From Phoebastria nigripes (lineage: Eukaryota > Chordata > Aves > Procellariiformes > Diomedeidae), in NCBI GenBank assembly GCA_035582835.1, contig JAYKAV010001234.1:1136657-1200656 (forward strand): a stretch of DNA of 64,000 bases, given 5' to 3'. How positions within the stretch are numbered: position 1 is the first letter of the stretch; every line of letters starts with the position of its first letter. Below the pieces are notes generated by a model that had not been told where the DNA came from, did not search any database, and saw only the letters and a list, made by a program, of their open reading frames with translations. Both the position numbers and the translations under genes were made by a program. This document shows, piece by piece, positions 11,946 to 24,906 of the stretch.

Positions 11946-12264
11946 AGGGCTGGAGCTAGGTATTCTGACCAAATCCTTTGAAATTCCAGAGTGAAAGGTT
12001 TTAGAAGAAGACAAAGTCATGGTCCTCCCTCATCCACACCTCTGTGCGACCCACCCACCCCATGGGGAGGTGCAATGACATGGCCCACTGGAGCAGAAAC
12101 TACTGGGCTGAAAGGAGGACTTACAGTATGCCCATAACCTTAATTACAGAGGTGTGTGCCTCTTGGCTTGCATTTCTCCACCTGAACATAGTGTGCTCGG
12201 TATAAGTGCTAGTTAGAAGCTTTCACACGTGCCAGAAAGCTGCCTTGGTTTGATGCCATGGAAT

Positions 12265-12540
12265 AGACACGTTCATTCTCCGAGTGTTGGGCCCCGACCA
12301 AGGGTGGCAGCAAACGTTTATGAGCACAGGTGTTACTGGCAGGTGTTTTGTTTCCGAGGAAGCTGCCTTCTGGCTGAGCTGCTGCCAGCCGATCTATCTG
12401 CCTCCCCCATTGCCACACAACCTCGCCTCCCCCAGGGACTTTCAGGCAGGCCTATTTGCAAACAGCAGGCACAGGCAATGAACACATCAGGTAATTAAAT
12501 GGCAGATCAATTCGACTTAGCTTCTCTTGGGAAAGCAGCC
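12265..12540. promoter_or_regulatory. Candidate regulatory element (CpG-retaining, motif-rich)
   Basis: This patch is free of visible repeats and keeps several CpGs (near 12270, 12281, 12295, 12314, 12355, 12389, 12424 and 12511) in a CpG-poor neighbourhood. It also holds a TATTTGCAAAC block (12450-12460; octamer/forkhead-like), two AGGTGTT T-box/E-box-like pieces and a GGTAATTAAATGG homeodomain-like site (12490-12502). This is the look of a conserved enhancer, but without an alignment it remains a guess. No coding frame in it is recognisable. Confidence 0.25.
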
Positions 12541-12835
12541 CTTGGGAGACAGAAGAATGAGGCAGCAGGAGACAAAGGCAGAGAGAAAAATTGAGAGGTA
12601 CAGGAGAGAAGGAGTAGAGCAGAAGAGCAAAGATGGAAACACAGCAGGCAGAAAGGCATACACACAATGCAGTGTGAAGCCACAACTGCAGGGGAGGAGG
12701 CATTCAGGGGAAAAAGGGCATGGCTAGTATAGGCAGCATGAGAAAGACAACATTGCAGGGAAGACGTAGGAAAGAGAGAGCATGTCTAAAGGAAGGTAAG
12801 AGCAAGATAGAGAAAAAAGAGACTGGAGAGAGTGG
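12541..12835. repeat. Purine-rich low-complexity block
   Basis: The + strand is dominated by A and G, with irregular GAGA, AGAAAG and GGAG runs over about 300 bases. It resembles the complement of the pyrimidine-rich blocks elsewhere in the window. It generates long artificial Lys/Arg-rich frames on the + strand and Leu/Ser-rich frames on the minus strand. Confidence 0.6.
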
Positions 12836-13929
12836 GATAATTAATATAGCAGCTGTAGAAAATGGCCCCAACTGGCTGCCTGGATCTCAAGCACAATGGG
12901 TCCCCTATAAATGTTTACATACCTGCAAAAATGTAAGCTTTATAAATGTGAAATCATCAGCAAAAAAAACATTTGTCATATCCTATTCATTTTATTTAAA
13001 CTAAGATGGAGAATCACTGGATATTGGCAGAGGACTTCCCTCCCTGAAATATGTCATGAACCCAGGAGCTTTCTGCTACCAATATGAAAAACAGACAGTG
13101 GAACTGACAAGCAGGAGGAAAGGAAATTAAACAGGCTGGTATCACTCCGACCAGCTGAGTGGAACATTAGAGAAAAAAACAACATAAACTCCTAATTAGT
13201 TTTCAGTTTCTATCTTTAATAATCTGAGATACTGGTAGCACTAACCCACTTAGTAATGCTAGTCTCAGGCCTTCAAGAGTCATGAGTAAGGTACCAAAGA
13301 TCTGAGAGTCTTTTCTTTTAGAAAGTCACATGATTCTTATTTTCCCCTTCTTTAAAAAAAAAAAAACAACTGGGATAACTGGGATTTACATTTTCAAATT
13401 TTTGTCTGCAACAGAGGTACTAGAAATGTAATTACATTTTTAAAAGAAAGATGAACTTCACAATTGTGACCTGACTTTGGGAGAGGGAGAACACTGTAAT
13501 TAGGGGACCAAGAGAAAGTTTGAGTCAGCAACACAAAGGGACCTTTCACTGTATGACCTTCATCCTGTCAGACTCCCCTTCAACAGAAGTGGCCTCTAGC
13601 AGTATGTCTGTCTCTGCACTGCCCCCTCAGTTGGGAACAGTGCAAATATCTCTCTCCCTGCTTCCAAATCCACTGCTGCCTGCTCTGCAGGACTCTGCCC
13701 CATCCTAGGGGTGCGCTTCTCACATTCCTTTTACAGCACGGCAGGAGCCAGCCACAGGAGGAACATCTAAATGTCAGGGCTTGAAGCTGCTGTGCCAAAG
13801 GACAAATGAAAATATCTCATAGTGACTCTAGGGAAGCCATGTCTTTCCAGTTTTTCGGCTAACGCTCTGTAGTATCATGCTATGCTCTTATAAATTCCTT
13901 TCTTGCATGGCTTCCATCCAAGCATATCA

Positions 13930-14062
13930 AGGCTATTTACATGCACCCACCATATTTACAAGAGTGCTGTGAAGAAGCAAAAGACAAAACCATACCAAAC
14001 TGTGCAGTGAGTCAGTGACAGAAATGCTAATAAACCCAGACTCCTTGCTGCCTTTTTCTTCT
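13930..14062 (+). repeat. MIR-like ancient repeat fragment
   Basis: The segment 'gagtcagtgacagaaatgctaataaacccagactcc' matches the downstream arm of MIR-like amniote repeats, which typically reads like 'aagtcagtggcagagctgg.aatagaacccag..ctcc'. The preceding part ('caagagtgctgtgaagaagcaaaa') is compatible but weaker. Confidence 0.45.
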
Positions 14063-14636
14063 TATTAGGTAGACAACACTGCCTTTCTTCTGCTCCCTTC
14101 AACTGTCCTGTGACAGATTTTGAAGAATAAATCTATGAAGAGGTAATGTTCCAGTTTCTGCTTAGGCAGAGGAGCCAAGAACATTAAATCCAACGTTAGG
14201 GATGACCAGGCAGCTGTGGTTGCAGAGGGAAGCTTCTCCTAGGGCTGGAGCGGAGAATCTGCACAAGCGCCCAGAGGAGCCTTAGCAAGCCGAATACTCC
14301 CATCTCTTCTGCCCTGCTGCAGCACTGGCATGATTTGTATTCCTAGTGCACAGCTGGAGACAAGCTGTAGCACAACACTGGAGAATCAAGCAGCAAGTTC
14401 CTGCAGCAAGGCAGAAATACAGGAGCTGGAGGTAACTAGAAAGGGGAGATTAAATCCTCCTAACTCTCAGTGAATCCTCACTTCCACTGTTCTTTGTCAT
14501 GAGACAACAGGGCTACCTGGTACCTGCCGAGAGGATAGCTGACAGAGGAATCCTAGCTATGCTTTAGCGGCCTTGTTCAAAGCAATCAGCTCTTTCTGAT
14601 ATGAGTTCTCCTCTTTTTTCAAATCATACATTTTAC

Positions 14637-14720
14637 TATGTCTACACTGTCATCAAGGGGGGCTGCAGCACCTGGAAACATACCAGAAAGGGTTTTAAAC
14701 TATCTTGCTACTCTTTTTCG
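14637..14720 (+). repeat. Possible ancient sauropsid repeat fragment
   Basis: The stretch starts 'tatgtctacactgtca', continues with a G-rich 'ggggggctgcagcacctgg' and then 'acataccagaaagggttttaaac'. That order resembles an old repeat found across birds, crocodilians and turtles. The similarity is loose. Confidence 0.25.
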
Positions 14721-14863
14721 TGCAACGTATGATCCAGCTGCCTGCATTCCCTCTTTCTGACTTACTGAATTGCAGCTCCTTCTTTCACTTACATCATGAA
14801 ATGAATTCTTGAATGGAACCCCAATCTGGCTTTTTCAGTCCAGAATCCTCGACATCATGGTTC

Positions 14864-14884
14864 TCTTAGCACCGCGGAGCTGTA
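14864..14884 (+). promoter_or_regulatory. RE1/NRSE-like site
   Basis: The sequence CTTAGCACCGCGGAGCTG closely matches the REST/NRSF recognition element. The left half-site and the central CGG are intact, and the right half-site departs at about three positions. RE1 sites normally silence neuronal genes outside the nervous system. A single match with an imperfect right half may not be bound. Confidence 0.3.
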
Positions 14885-15764
14885 TCCAGTTTTGATGGGA
14901 TTTAGTGCATGCTTGCTCCCAGAAATCTGCCACATCAAATAAAAGGAGCAGATAAATATGATAAATATTAAATATGAGGAATGTATCTCCATGTAATAAA
15001 AGCTGGCTAAGCTTTGTAGACTTTAGCTATATTAGCTCACTTCTATGAGGCACTTGCTACAAATTAAAGGTTGGTCAAGACTGTACAACTCACATCAAGA
15101 CCTACAGGTTTCTCAAAATGCAATTCACTGAGATACTAGATCTCTAAACTGGAGGAATATGGTAAGAACTTCACATCTGCCTTGGTGCTGGCTGCAAGAA
15201 AGCCATTGTGCCCATTGTCTGTATTCTGCAAATTCAAAATCAAGAATCCCAGCATCAAGACATTAAAAAAAAAATCAATAATTAGTTGGCTTTGAGTCTG
15301 TACATGTTTGTGCTTCCAAGTCTTTCTCCACAGGTAGACAGGTTAGAAACTGACATTTTAAAAAATGAAAGCAGAGACTCACATAATTGCATGACCCGAG
15401 AGCTTAGGCTTTAACATCAGATTTTACAAGGCTCACAATAAAAATGTGGTGGCTGGTAGCATGGGGGATTCACATTCCTTTCTTTGTGGAACAAAAAGAT
15501 AGAAGAACACGCACATTCTAAACACATTCTGTCACCTGCGTTCTTCTTGATCTTTTTGAATTTATTGAGCCTGTCAGCTGCAATGGAGGCCAGTTCAACA
15601 TGTGATCCCCCAGTGGTAACATTCACAAAATAGGTTTGCAGTGTGTGACACCACCCCTATAATAAATGCTGTGGTTTATGAACTATTCCTAGGGCAGCTG
15701 AAAAGGAGCACTAAAAATTGATATAAAAGACACTGACCACACTGCCTGGCTTTATGTCCTGGCT

Positions 15765-15935
15765 TTTTATTCCCCCCCTTTTTTTCTTCAATATTTGTTT
15801 CTTTCTAAAATCTTCACCTTCCAAAAGTTCTTCTATATTTTCACTGTACCTTCAGTCTCTTTTCTCTACGGTGATTCTGATTTATTTTTGTTTCTCTATC
15901 CCCTCTTCTGACTCCTTCCCTTTAGCTGTCTTTTA
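15765..15935. repeat. Pyrimidine-rich low-complexity block
   Basis: T and C dominate the + strand, including runs CCCCCCC and TTTTTTT near 15773-15786. It has no repeat unit and no recognisable frame. It is similar in character to 3040-3285. Confidence 0.6.
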
Positions 15936-18900
15936 GCATTTTGTAATGTATAATTTTTCTTCTATGTCAGGTTGGCACCAACTGAGATGCGATCAGATCT
16001 TTTATCCTGAGGGATGCAATGTCTCTGTAAAAAGACTCTGTGCCCTGCCAAAGCAGAAAGATTCTCCCTGCACCATAATTTCCAGACGTGCCACCTCTTG
16101 AGCCCGATTTAGTTTCTGTGTTATCACCTTTCATATGATCGTTGCCCTTGGTCATGATACCTATATGTCCCTGTCCTAGTTACTGTGACTTGCTGATCTA
16201 CAGGTGCTGGTGAGAAGCATGTTGTTACCTACTGCTGCATGTGGACCATCATGTTGGATTAGGGTTCTTCTGGTCTGCCACCTACCCCAGATCTATCATT
16301 TACAAGTCTGTCACTATCTTACGGACAGAGCTGAAGAGTGCACAGGACCCAGGAACAGTCCAAATTGCCATATACTCATTCCTACCCACAAAGTGCTTTC
16401 CTGGCCCTTTCTCAGTTTTCAAGCAAAATAATTCTTTTAATTACTATTTTTCTTGCTGAAAATTCCTAATTTCTCAATGGAAATTTCCCTCCATTCTCAC
16501 CTTTCTGACCAATTCTGGAGTAGCAAGCCCTTGCACAAGTCTACCAGGGTCTGGTATGTTATCTTGCTGAGTCTTGATCAGTGAGAGTTTGCAGAGGAGA
16601 TCTGGACAGGAAAGACAACCCCATGCTCTGAAATGAGGCAACTGGCAATTACACAGACATTCAGCTTCTTGAGGGCTGATGCAATGGGCGCCTGGAGTAG
16701 CGAAGTGACTCTTTAGAAAACGAGGATCGTGGTGATCTGGAGTCACAAATTCTGAATTAATAACCACATTTGGCCTCCCTGAGCCTTCCTGATGTGTAAG
16801 TGGACCCAGCACTCTTTTTCCTTGCTGGTCACTCCCTGCTGTGTGGTACTGGTAATACTAAGGGACTCATACAAGGTGTGGAGCATTCTCACCTCCCAGT
16901 TGCAGCAAATGGAACCTCAGCCAGTCCGCACATCTCTGGGCCAGGCCTTGCCTGCCTGCAGCATCCTGTGCTGCCGGCAGCTCTGCTTCAGCAGGGGTGG
17001 GTGCTCTGGAACAGGCTTTATAGCTGATGCATTGTATTTGCATAGGCCATTGTCATTCTCTGCGCGGCTCCTTGCAGCTGGCATCCTGAACTGGAGAAAT
17101 ATCTTCTTTAAGGAGAAGCATGAACGACGCAGCTAAAGATAAAAATAACAATAATTTTACTAGATGAAACTTCATGTTAAGCACTTAAAAAGCAATAAAA
17201 AGTCAATTTTCTTTCTTTCAATTATTTTGCTTATTCCGTTTTTGAAAAAAAAAAGGAGAAAAAAAGGGAAAAAAAGGAGAAAAGTTTCCTAGTTATAAAG
17301 ACGTCTGTTTTTCTCATCAGCACCCAGCGTCTTCATCATTTCTCACCTCTCTCTCCTCATTGCCCCCCAACCCTACTCAGGTCCCATTCCCCGTGAACAT
17401 GAAGATAGCCATTATCAGGCAGGGCTGGGGCTTCCTGGCATGTACAAAGGAAGGGAAAAGAGTACTGATAACTCGTGAGCGCTCGCTGCCTCTTTCAGCA
17501 CACAAGCACCTTTTCAGAGAAAGCGAAAAAGATAAAGGCAGAAATTACTGCTCTTGCACAATATATGCCAAGTTCATAAGAGCAGCGTTTAACACTTAAT
17601 CAAAATGGTTTGACAATGTAAAAATTAGGTTTTCGAATGTCATTAGTGCTTTATAATAGGTTCAATTTATATCATTCCCATCCCTGTTTTTTCATCTCTG
17701 CTAATTGTTTTTATTCATTTCTTTCATTTTTTACACTGTTGTCTTGTTGGTTTTAATTTTTAATTATCATAGGACTTTTTCTTTTACCTTGCTAATTGGT
17801 CTAGGTTTGAAAAGACTGGTTCTGTCATTCTTTTTCTCCTAGGGCAGCTACAAGGGATTTTTTAGACAGGTTCTTTTCCATTGGTAGGCAAGCTCTCTTC
17901 TGGGCTAATTTAGGCAAGAAAGTGCTTGCTTTTAGATCAGTATGAGCACCTTTTTTTGTAGTGTGATTCACAGAAAAGCTCTCTTGTATTGACCTGTAAA
18001 TTTCCTTCTGCACTGGCATGCATTTGGTATTGGCATGGAAATTGGACCTCTGTTTTACAGTTGATATGCAAACTCTTTTCTATTTGGAAGAAGATGAAAG
18101 CTCACTTCTGCTCTGGCTTGCAAGGTCTTTTCTGTATGGGCTCTCCTGTCTGTCACCCACCGAACACAAACACACACACCATTTCTTTTCCCTTTCCATG
18201 TACAAGAATGTTCCAAGTCTTGGTTATCACAGGGCTGCAAGATGTCATTTGCATGGAGACATATATTGGCATCTTGTTTTTTTTCTGCCAGTATAAATGG
18301 AACTGGTTTCCACTGACATTTTTGGGGCAGAAAACCATTTTGGGAATGGCCATTTTTTTAGGAAAATGCTGACACTTGCTTAGTTGTACTTGGCAAAGGA
18401 ATGTACTTTAGGTCTTAGGGGGAAAATCTGAAAAATGAAAACAAAAAATCTAGGCAAAAATACAAGTTGTGGTGAAACAATAATTCTCCAACTACCTTCA
18501 CTTATAGACAGATGAAGAAACACTTGCAGGAACTCACTCCAGAGTGACTTCTTGCTCCCGGAGGAAACCAAAGCTTGTAAACATGGAAACTTTGTAATCT
18601 CTCTCCCATTGCCAGCAAGAGAGGACTGTGGCTTTGCACCCATAAAGCTGCATTACTTTGGCACTGCAGGGACACTTGGAAGTTTATTCTTACTCTCACA
18701 CCCACTCAGTTCAGTCCTACTGACTGCAAGATCCTGCCTTCACCTTCCTGCTGGCATTGGTGCACACTGATTGCTCAGGAAGCCGTTTCAGTGTGCTAAT
18801 CAGGCAGGAAACTCTTCACTTAGAAAGAGACCATCTTAGTAAATAAGAGAGTCCTGTTTTCTTCACAGAAGTAGTACTGGCAGAACTCCTCCTTGCTCTC

Positions 18901-21900
18901 CACCATTTGAGAGGGAGAGCGTCACTATGATCACGAGTTACAACTACTGACGTCCAAAAGGATCTTTGCATCAGCATCTCTTGTATGGCAACCAAAGGCC
19001 TCATAGCCAAGCTGTCAGGCATAAGCTACATGNTAGTTTTATTCATTTGGCCTTTAATGGTGTTTTAAATTCTTCCTGCTGGGGAGGCTTGTACTCTTGC
19101 ATCCTGCCTAGAGGTCTACACTGTCTCTACTTCTCCTCCACCCACTGCAGCTTGTGTATTTTACCCCTCAGCTTGTGGATACAAACGCAAGTGTTTCTTC
19201 CTTCCTACTTAGCCTCAAGATGCCCTGTAAATAACATGGAGCAGATCTCAAATTAAACCTTCAGTGGCAGTGCTCATCGGCAGAGTCCTACCCGACAAAC
19301 TGCCAATGTGCTGCCTGGCCCTGGGAGACCTCTCATTCTGTTTAATGTACTGCTGGCTCCAGGCAGCTTTCTGCTCTATGACAGACAGGCATGGCTTCAT
19401 CAAAGGTTCTCCAGAGCCTTAAATCAGGAACGATACAACCTGTTTCTATGAGATGCCAAGAACCTACACTGATGCCTGATAAGAGGAAGGCCTTTTACTC
19501 ACCCCTCTCTATATTTAGCAGCATTCCCAGGCAGTGTTTCTAAAATTACCAGCTGCAGTAATGTGATTCATACCCCCATCACCACCAGCAATGGATAAGA
19601 AGAGTGTAAATGACATGCAGGAGAAAATCATGAGCAGTATAGCCCAAATCAGGACTGTAATGGTATATTCTTTAGTGCTTGTATTGACGTCTGTGCCAAG
19701 CTTTCAGAGAAAAGCAGTTACCTGATCTCAGAGTCTGTTCTTTCTCACAGCAGTAGGTGGGAATGTCCCAAGCTGCAAGATACTCACCTGCAGAGAAAAG
19801 ACTTGAGACTGTTTTCAAGATATGTTTTTGCGTGAGTCTGGGTACAATCAATAATGACAAAAGATGTGCACAAATTGTTTTCACAAGGACACTGTGCTGC
19901 TTGGGATGTGAATGCTGTCAGCAGAGGCAGCTCTCTGCTATCTAAGAAGGGTCTCCATCTGCAGCAAATTAATAGCAGACAGGCAAAGCATCTGTATCAA
20001 CTGTGGGAACCCATTCCTGAGACAGAAAGAATGAGTGTTGTGATGGTTGTCATAGTCTGCCCTGAACCAGTCTGAAAAGAGGCATTACTGTGGAATCAGT
20101 CCAAGAGCTGGAGCTGTTACAGGTGAATACCATAAACATCTAAATCTTTTAGGAGGTTCAGTCTGCGTATCTGGGCCATTATGGGATATTAGCTAAAACG
20201 CTCATTTGAAAAATTATCCTGTGAACCACTACAATGTAGCAGAGGAGCTGTTTTGCTCAGATAAATAATAATTGAAAACTGAGGCAGAAACCTGAAGCCA
20301 TATCCATCTGTGTTGTGATCTTGTCAAATCTCATCACCTAATTACTAATGGGCCTTGCTGGTCCATGGAAGAGAGACCTGCAGAAGAGGCGGAGAGCATC
20401 AGAAAACAGTATTTATTATTCTGAGGGAGAGCTCTTCTCTCAGAGCTGGTGCTGAACCAATCCNTCAACAGAATTAAAGGGAGCTGTTCTTCTAGCAATG
20501 CTTAAAAAGAAATTGAATTGCTGATGTCCTTAATTACTGTTGCCACTAAAGACCCTTGTGCCACAATGGGGTATTTATCCTGTTTGCCCTGATCAGATTA
20601 ATATTTGAGAATTACTTCCCACCACTATGAAATATCCCTCCTTCATCTCATCTATACAACAATTTCAGAGGAACACCGTGCTGTTCCTTTCTTCATACTT
20701 CCACATACATTTCCCAGTGCTTTCAAATAGCTGTTCCACAGCCAGGGAGTAATGGTTATTGCCACACATATTGGCAAAGCATACTTGGACCCTTTAGGAT
20801 GAAAGCACATACATTTACTATAAGAAATGATGTCACTGTTACCGTCTACCATTGTGACAAGTTGTTAAAGACCAGAAATGAGGGCAGTAATGAAGTTAGA
20901 TGGAGGAAAGAGATCTCAAAGATATCTAAAACTCCTACACATGCTGCAGACAATTTTGCCAGTTGGATTGCTCTTTGGTAGTTTGTTTTGGTGACCAGAA
21001 TAAGTCCATATTCATTCACTGTTGCAACGGCCGCAGGCAGTACAGAGAAGGAAGGAAATCTTCACTGTGCACTTCACAAAGATCTTGAAAAAAGTTCAGA
21101 CCAAGATATATATCCACACAAATGCTGCATAAACCATGCACACAGAAAAGCATAATTCCAATGGCTGGCAGCAGAGCCAGGCAACATTTTACATTTCTCT
21201 AACATTTTGACAAAACCTAGATAATAGAGAAGTCATAAGAAGGCAACGGTCTCCATTTCCTTTAACACAGGTGAAGAATATGGGTCTGATGGAAAAGGGG
21301 CTGAGTTCTTAATATGGGGGGTTGAATACAGCAACCCAGTAATCCATGCTCTCACCCTCTCTCAGTAACATTCACAATGTATGCACAGTTTCCTTCATGA
21401 TATTTCTTCTCTTCAGATAATTTTCACTATCTTCACAGAAATTCCACTTATTTCCTTTAGGGATTTTATTAATTTTACCCAACCTCCCCAGCTCCAAACT
21501 GGGTAGCAACTAGAGAAGGCAATGGTAGCCACATCAGGACTGGAACAATGAAGGGGTTAACAACTCCTCCCCAGAGATGGGATAGGGGGCATAATTTTAA
21601 AATCAAAGTGAAATACAGTTACGAGGCAATTTTATTCTTTATTAACCCAATCAATGGAAGGTTCCCATAAGCCATTAGCAGGGAGTTCAGATGCAGAAGA
21701 TGTCGTGAGGGGTTAGATAAAGATGTTTCTGTGTTCATTAGTACTGACAGCTCAGGGAAAGAGAAGGAAGGAGAGAAGAAGGGTGAGAGAGAGGAAAAGG
21801 AAATTCAGGATTGGGACACAAGGAGAAAAGAAATTACCTATCAACATGTAAATTGTATAAAATTCCTGTGCAGATATGACAAGATATACAAAGGCAGTAT

Positions 21901-24028
21901 ATTAAGTCATGCATTAGGGACAGGAAATTATGTGGGCCAATATCCCAGGCCTCATCCTGCTCAGTTGTGAGTTTGGAGGTGACCTTGCTTTATCAAATCC
22001 GGATTTACACAGTGCAAACAACGGTGATGAAGGGATGACTGTGCCCCTGCTTGTGACCCACAAAAGAGTTGAGCCACGAACAGCCAAAACAGTTGAGCCT
22101 CCAGCAAACATCAGTCCACACAGCACACAGCAGAGTGATCTGTAATGAAACTTATCTTCCCTGGTAGAAAGCCTCTAGGAGAGGGGCAGAGCTGACGCAG
22201 GAAAAAGACCTCTCCCAGGGAATCTCGACAACCCTTCTCACTACCATATGTAGGTCTAACCAATATTATCTAGCAGTTTGTAAGTCTTAAGATTCACACA
22301 CAATGGCAGCAGCAGTCAACAAAAAATAACTCATTTATAAAAGGAAGTTCAATTGCATCATCCATCTCAAGTAAAAATTCAATATTTCCCAATACAAGTT
22401 GTTTTGATTTAATGAATGGGGAAATCATCCCTTCCCTACTTCCTAGAACACTTATTTCTTCAAATGGATCCTGCATCATTGGGAAGCGGACAGAGAAATG
22501 ATAACAGAAATGCTGGGAACTGCTGGTAACACACCCTGGAAAGCATCCTCACAGGAGGAGGAAGGAAGTGTGAGCAACTCCCTGTTCTTCCACAGGGTGT
22601 GGGGTGCTCTGCTTGTAATCTGAGTCTTCCTTTCAGCTCTAAACTGGAAACTTGGATCATATTTCACGTTATCACCAAAGGGGACACTCGGCACAGTTTC
22701 CACTGTGGAAAGAGGCTAAAGGTGTGTAAGGGCTCTGTAGTTGGGAGAGGAGCTGGGAGGAAGCACGGAGTGATGCTGGTGGTGAATAGGATGTGGCTAG
22801 CTCTTGGAGAGACCTCTCCCTCCTCATCATCCAGAGTTTTTGATGACACTAGTGTAGCTCTCCCTGAGGAGACAAGACCTCTCCTTGGTCATCTGGGTGT
22901 GTTTAACTTTTCTGGAAATCTCCCTTTTCCCTCCTGAATCCTTTAATGTCACACTAATATAGTCTCCCTGTGCTGTTTACTAACCACATGCAGGCAGCTA
23001 TTCCCTGTTGCTTGCTCAGGACATTAATAAAACACCTGCCCACCCATGCAGCCAAACACAAAGGGGGCTGCTAATGGCATCTTCCTTTTGAAGTGAAATC
23101 CCAAAGCTTTCATTTGGTTCATGTTCCTCCCTGATAAAACTCTCCTGTCTCTGTCTCAATATGGGGCACTCTTATCTAGTCTCACTTGGGGGTAGCAGAA
23201 GCTCTGAGGCTGATCTGGGGAGTGCTCTACCTCCCATCTGGTGAGCAGGAAAAGCCAGTGACCACAGCACATACGAACCAGATGTCTCAAAGGGGACATA
23301 TGACCATCATTATTCTTGAGGCAATAAGGAATGCGTATAATATATCAGAAAGGCAGGGAAACAGCCAACCTACAGATGTAGGGAACCATTTGAATATCCC
23401 TAGGATCAGCCTGCAAGATGAATTTTGGGGACAGGGATCCACAGACAAATCCTGGGCATTGCAATGCAGCTTTGGGACATGGCAGCATTGTAGTAAATAC
23501 TAAGCTACTGTGTTCAATTGTAAGATAATGTGTTCACACAGACAGACAGATAGATATACTTTAGGAGACAGACACAACTCGGAGAATCATATCCATACAT
23601 TTTCACCTCAGATTCTGATGTGGTAGTCAGTTCTGCAACTGAGGCATTTGTGTTTCTCAGTATTGCATCTAAACCTATAACATACTTGTTGTCTGTAAAG
23701 AAAGGCATCTACTTTGTGAGGCTGCGGCAGCCTGCTACAGAGGACATGCACACTGTGCTGTCTCTGACCTGGAGAATTTGATTTTGTACTTTCATTTCCT
23801 GTTTCCTTCTCTAAAGATTGTGAAATCCTTCTGGTTCTTTGGCAAGTGGAGAAACAGAAGAATGGCACCAAGGCACATAGCCGGGACCCACTTTTTTGTA
23901 AGACAGTGCTTCACAACACAAGATGTTGTTTGGTAGCATGTCCCCCGGGAATCCACTGGAAGAGAACCAAAGATGGGGAAAAAAACCCCACTGGTTTCAT
24001 TTTCTTGGTACTCCACCGTGGTCTCATT
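15936..24028. other. No gene or young mobile element seen
   Basis: This eight-kilobase stretch holds only simple-sequence features: an A/G-rich patch at 17246-17284 and T-rich DNA at 17640-17800. Single undetermined bases lie at 19033 and 20464. A good minus-strand donor pattern (CAG/GTGAGT in complement, near 19781-19789) lacks a convincing acceptor. The anonymous frames, up to about 130 codons, show no domain I know. Confidence 0.5.
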
Positions 24029-24036
24029 TGACGTCA
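24029..24036. promoter_or_regulatory. Perfect CRE palindrome TGACGTCA
   Basis: An intact eight-base CREB/ATF palindrome outside any visible LTR. Because it contains a CpG it should decay quickly if unselected, so it is worth noting. It lies about 720 bases upstream of the exon-like segment at 24750. No TATA box or CpG island is next to it. Confidence 0.4.
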
Positions 24037-24749
24037 CAGATGAAGCCAAGTAGACAGGGATCTTTAACGGATCCTAATCCAGTTTAACAGGAATTTGAAC
24101 ATCCAACTGGGAAAACTTCAGTTCTCCATCATAAACACAAACAATGTCATTGCTAGATGAACCATGAAAAGCCCATTCTGGGAATAAGGTGAACACCTGA
24201 GACATGCCTAACTGCCAGTGAAAAATTATGACTCCTTTTAAGAAATCTTGATCTTAAAAATTACTAATATAGTCGATATATTTATGTAGTTGCTGGTAGT
24301 TTACAAACAGGGGTTATCAGCCCTACTCCCAATCATTTCCATTCCAAAGATGCCCATGCTGTACCATGAGGAACTCAGAAATGGTGTGGAGCATCCTGGC
24401 CTGCGAACTCAGGAGGAACTGCCTGCATCTGTTCCCACCTCCTCGCAGAGACACTGCTCCTGCACCTCAGAAAGCCTCCTTGAGCACAGGGGATGTGGTC
24501 TCTAATGGGATGGGAATGGGTTCTCCTGTCCCACCACGCTTCTGTGGTTTTGTTCTTCCCTTGCCAAGGCTGGGTGACATGTTTCCATTGAGTTCACTGA
24601 TTCAGCAAGATCAAGCCCTTGGTCTTAAATAACTAAAGACTGCAAACTGAATATTGTAGCCATGGCAACAGGCAGCTCAACTTTAAACTCTCTGATATAT
24701 AAAAAGGCAATTTTCTTTATTTTTTCTCTCTGCATTTTTATATTTCCAG

Positions 24750-24906
24750 AACTTACAATGGTAATAATGGCCTCAGGCCCTAACCTCCACCAGCCAGCCA
24801 TTAACTTCATGGAAATGCCTTCTCCATCAGCCCCTATTGTCAACAGTCAGCACCATTCCACAGAAACCATAGGGTCTCACCACACTAACACGACTGGATG
24901 TCTCAG
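24750..24906 (+). other. Candidate first coding exon (unrecognised protein)
   Basis: A T/C-rich tract (about 24710-24747) ends in TTTCCAG, a strong 3' splice site. Eight bases into the segment an ATG (24758) sits in a strong Kozak setting, with A at -3 and G at +4. The frame then stays open for 49 codons and meets CTCAG/GTGAGC at 24906/24907, a strong 5' splice site, leaving phase 2. The predicted N-terminus starts MVIMASGPNLHQPAINF and is rich in Ser, Thr, His, Pro and Asn, so it is probably disordered and would need following exons. A short 5' UTR piece followed by a polar N-terminal tail is typical of tetraspan proteins such as the MS4A family, but I see no membrane exon downstream. I do not assign it. 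Confidence 0.3.

Noticed and set aside
19787..19890. Minus-strand exon ending at a perfect CAG/GTGAGT donor
   Set aside because: The only upstream acceptor candidate has a poor pyrimidine tract and the frame gives no recognisable sequence.
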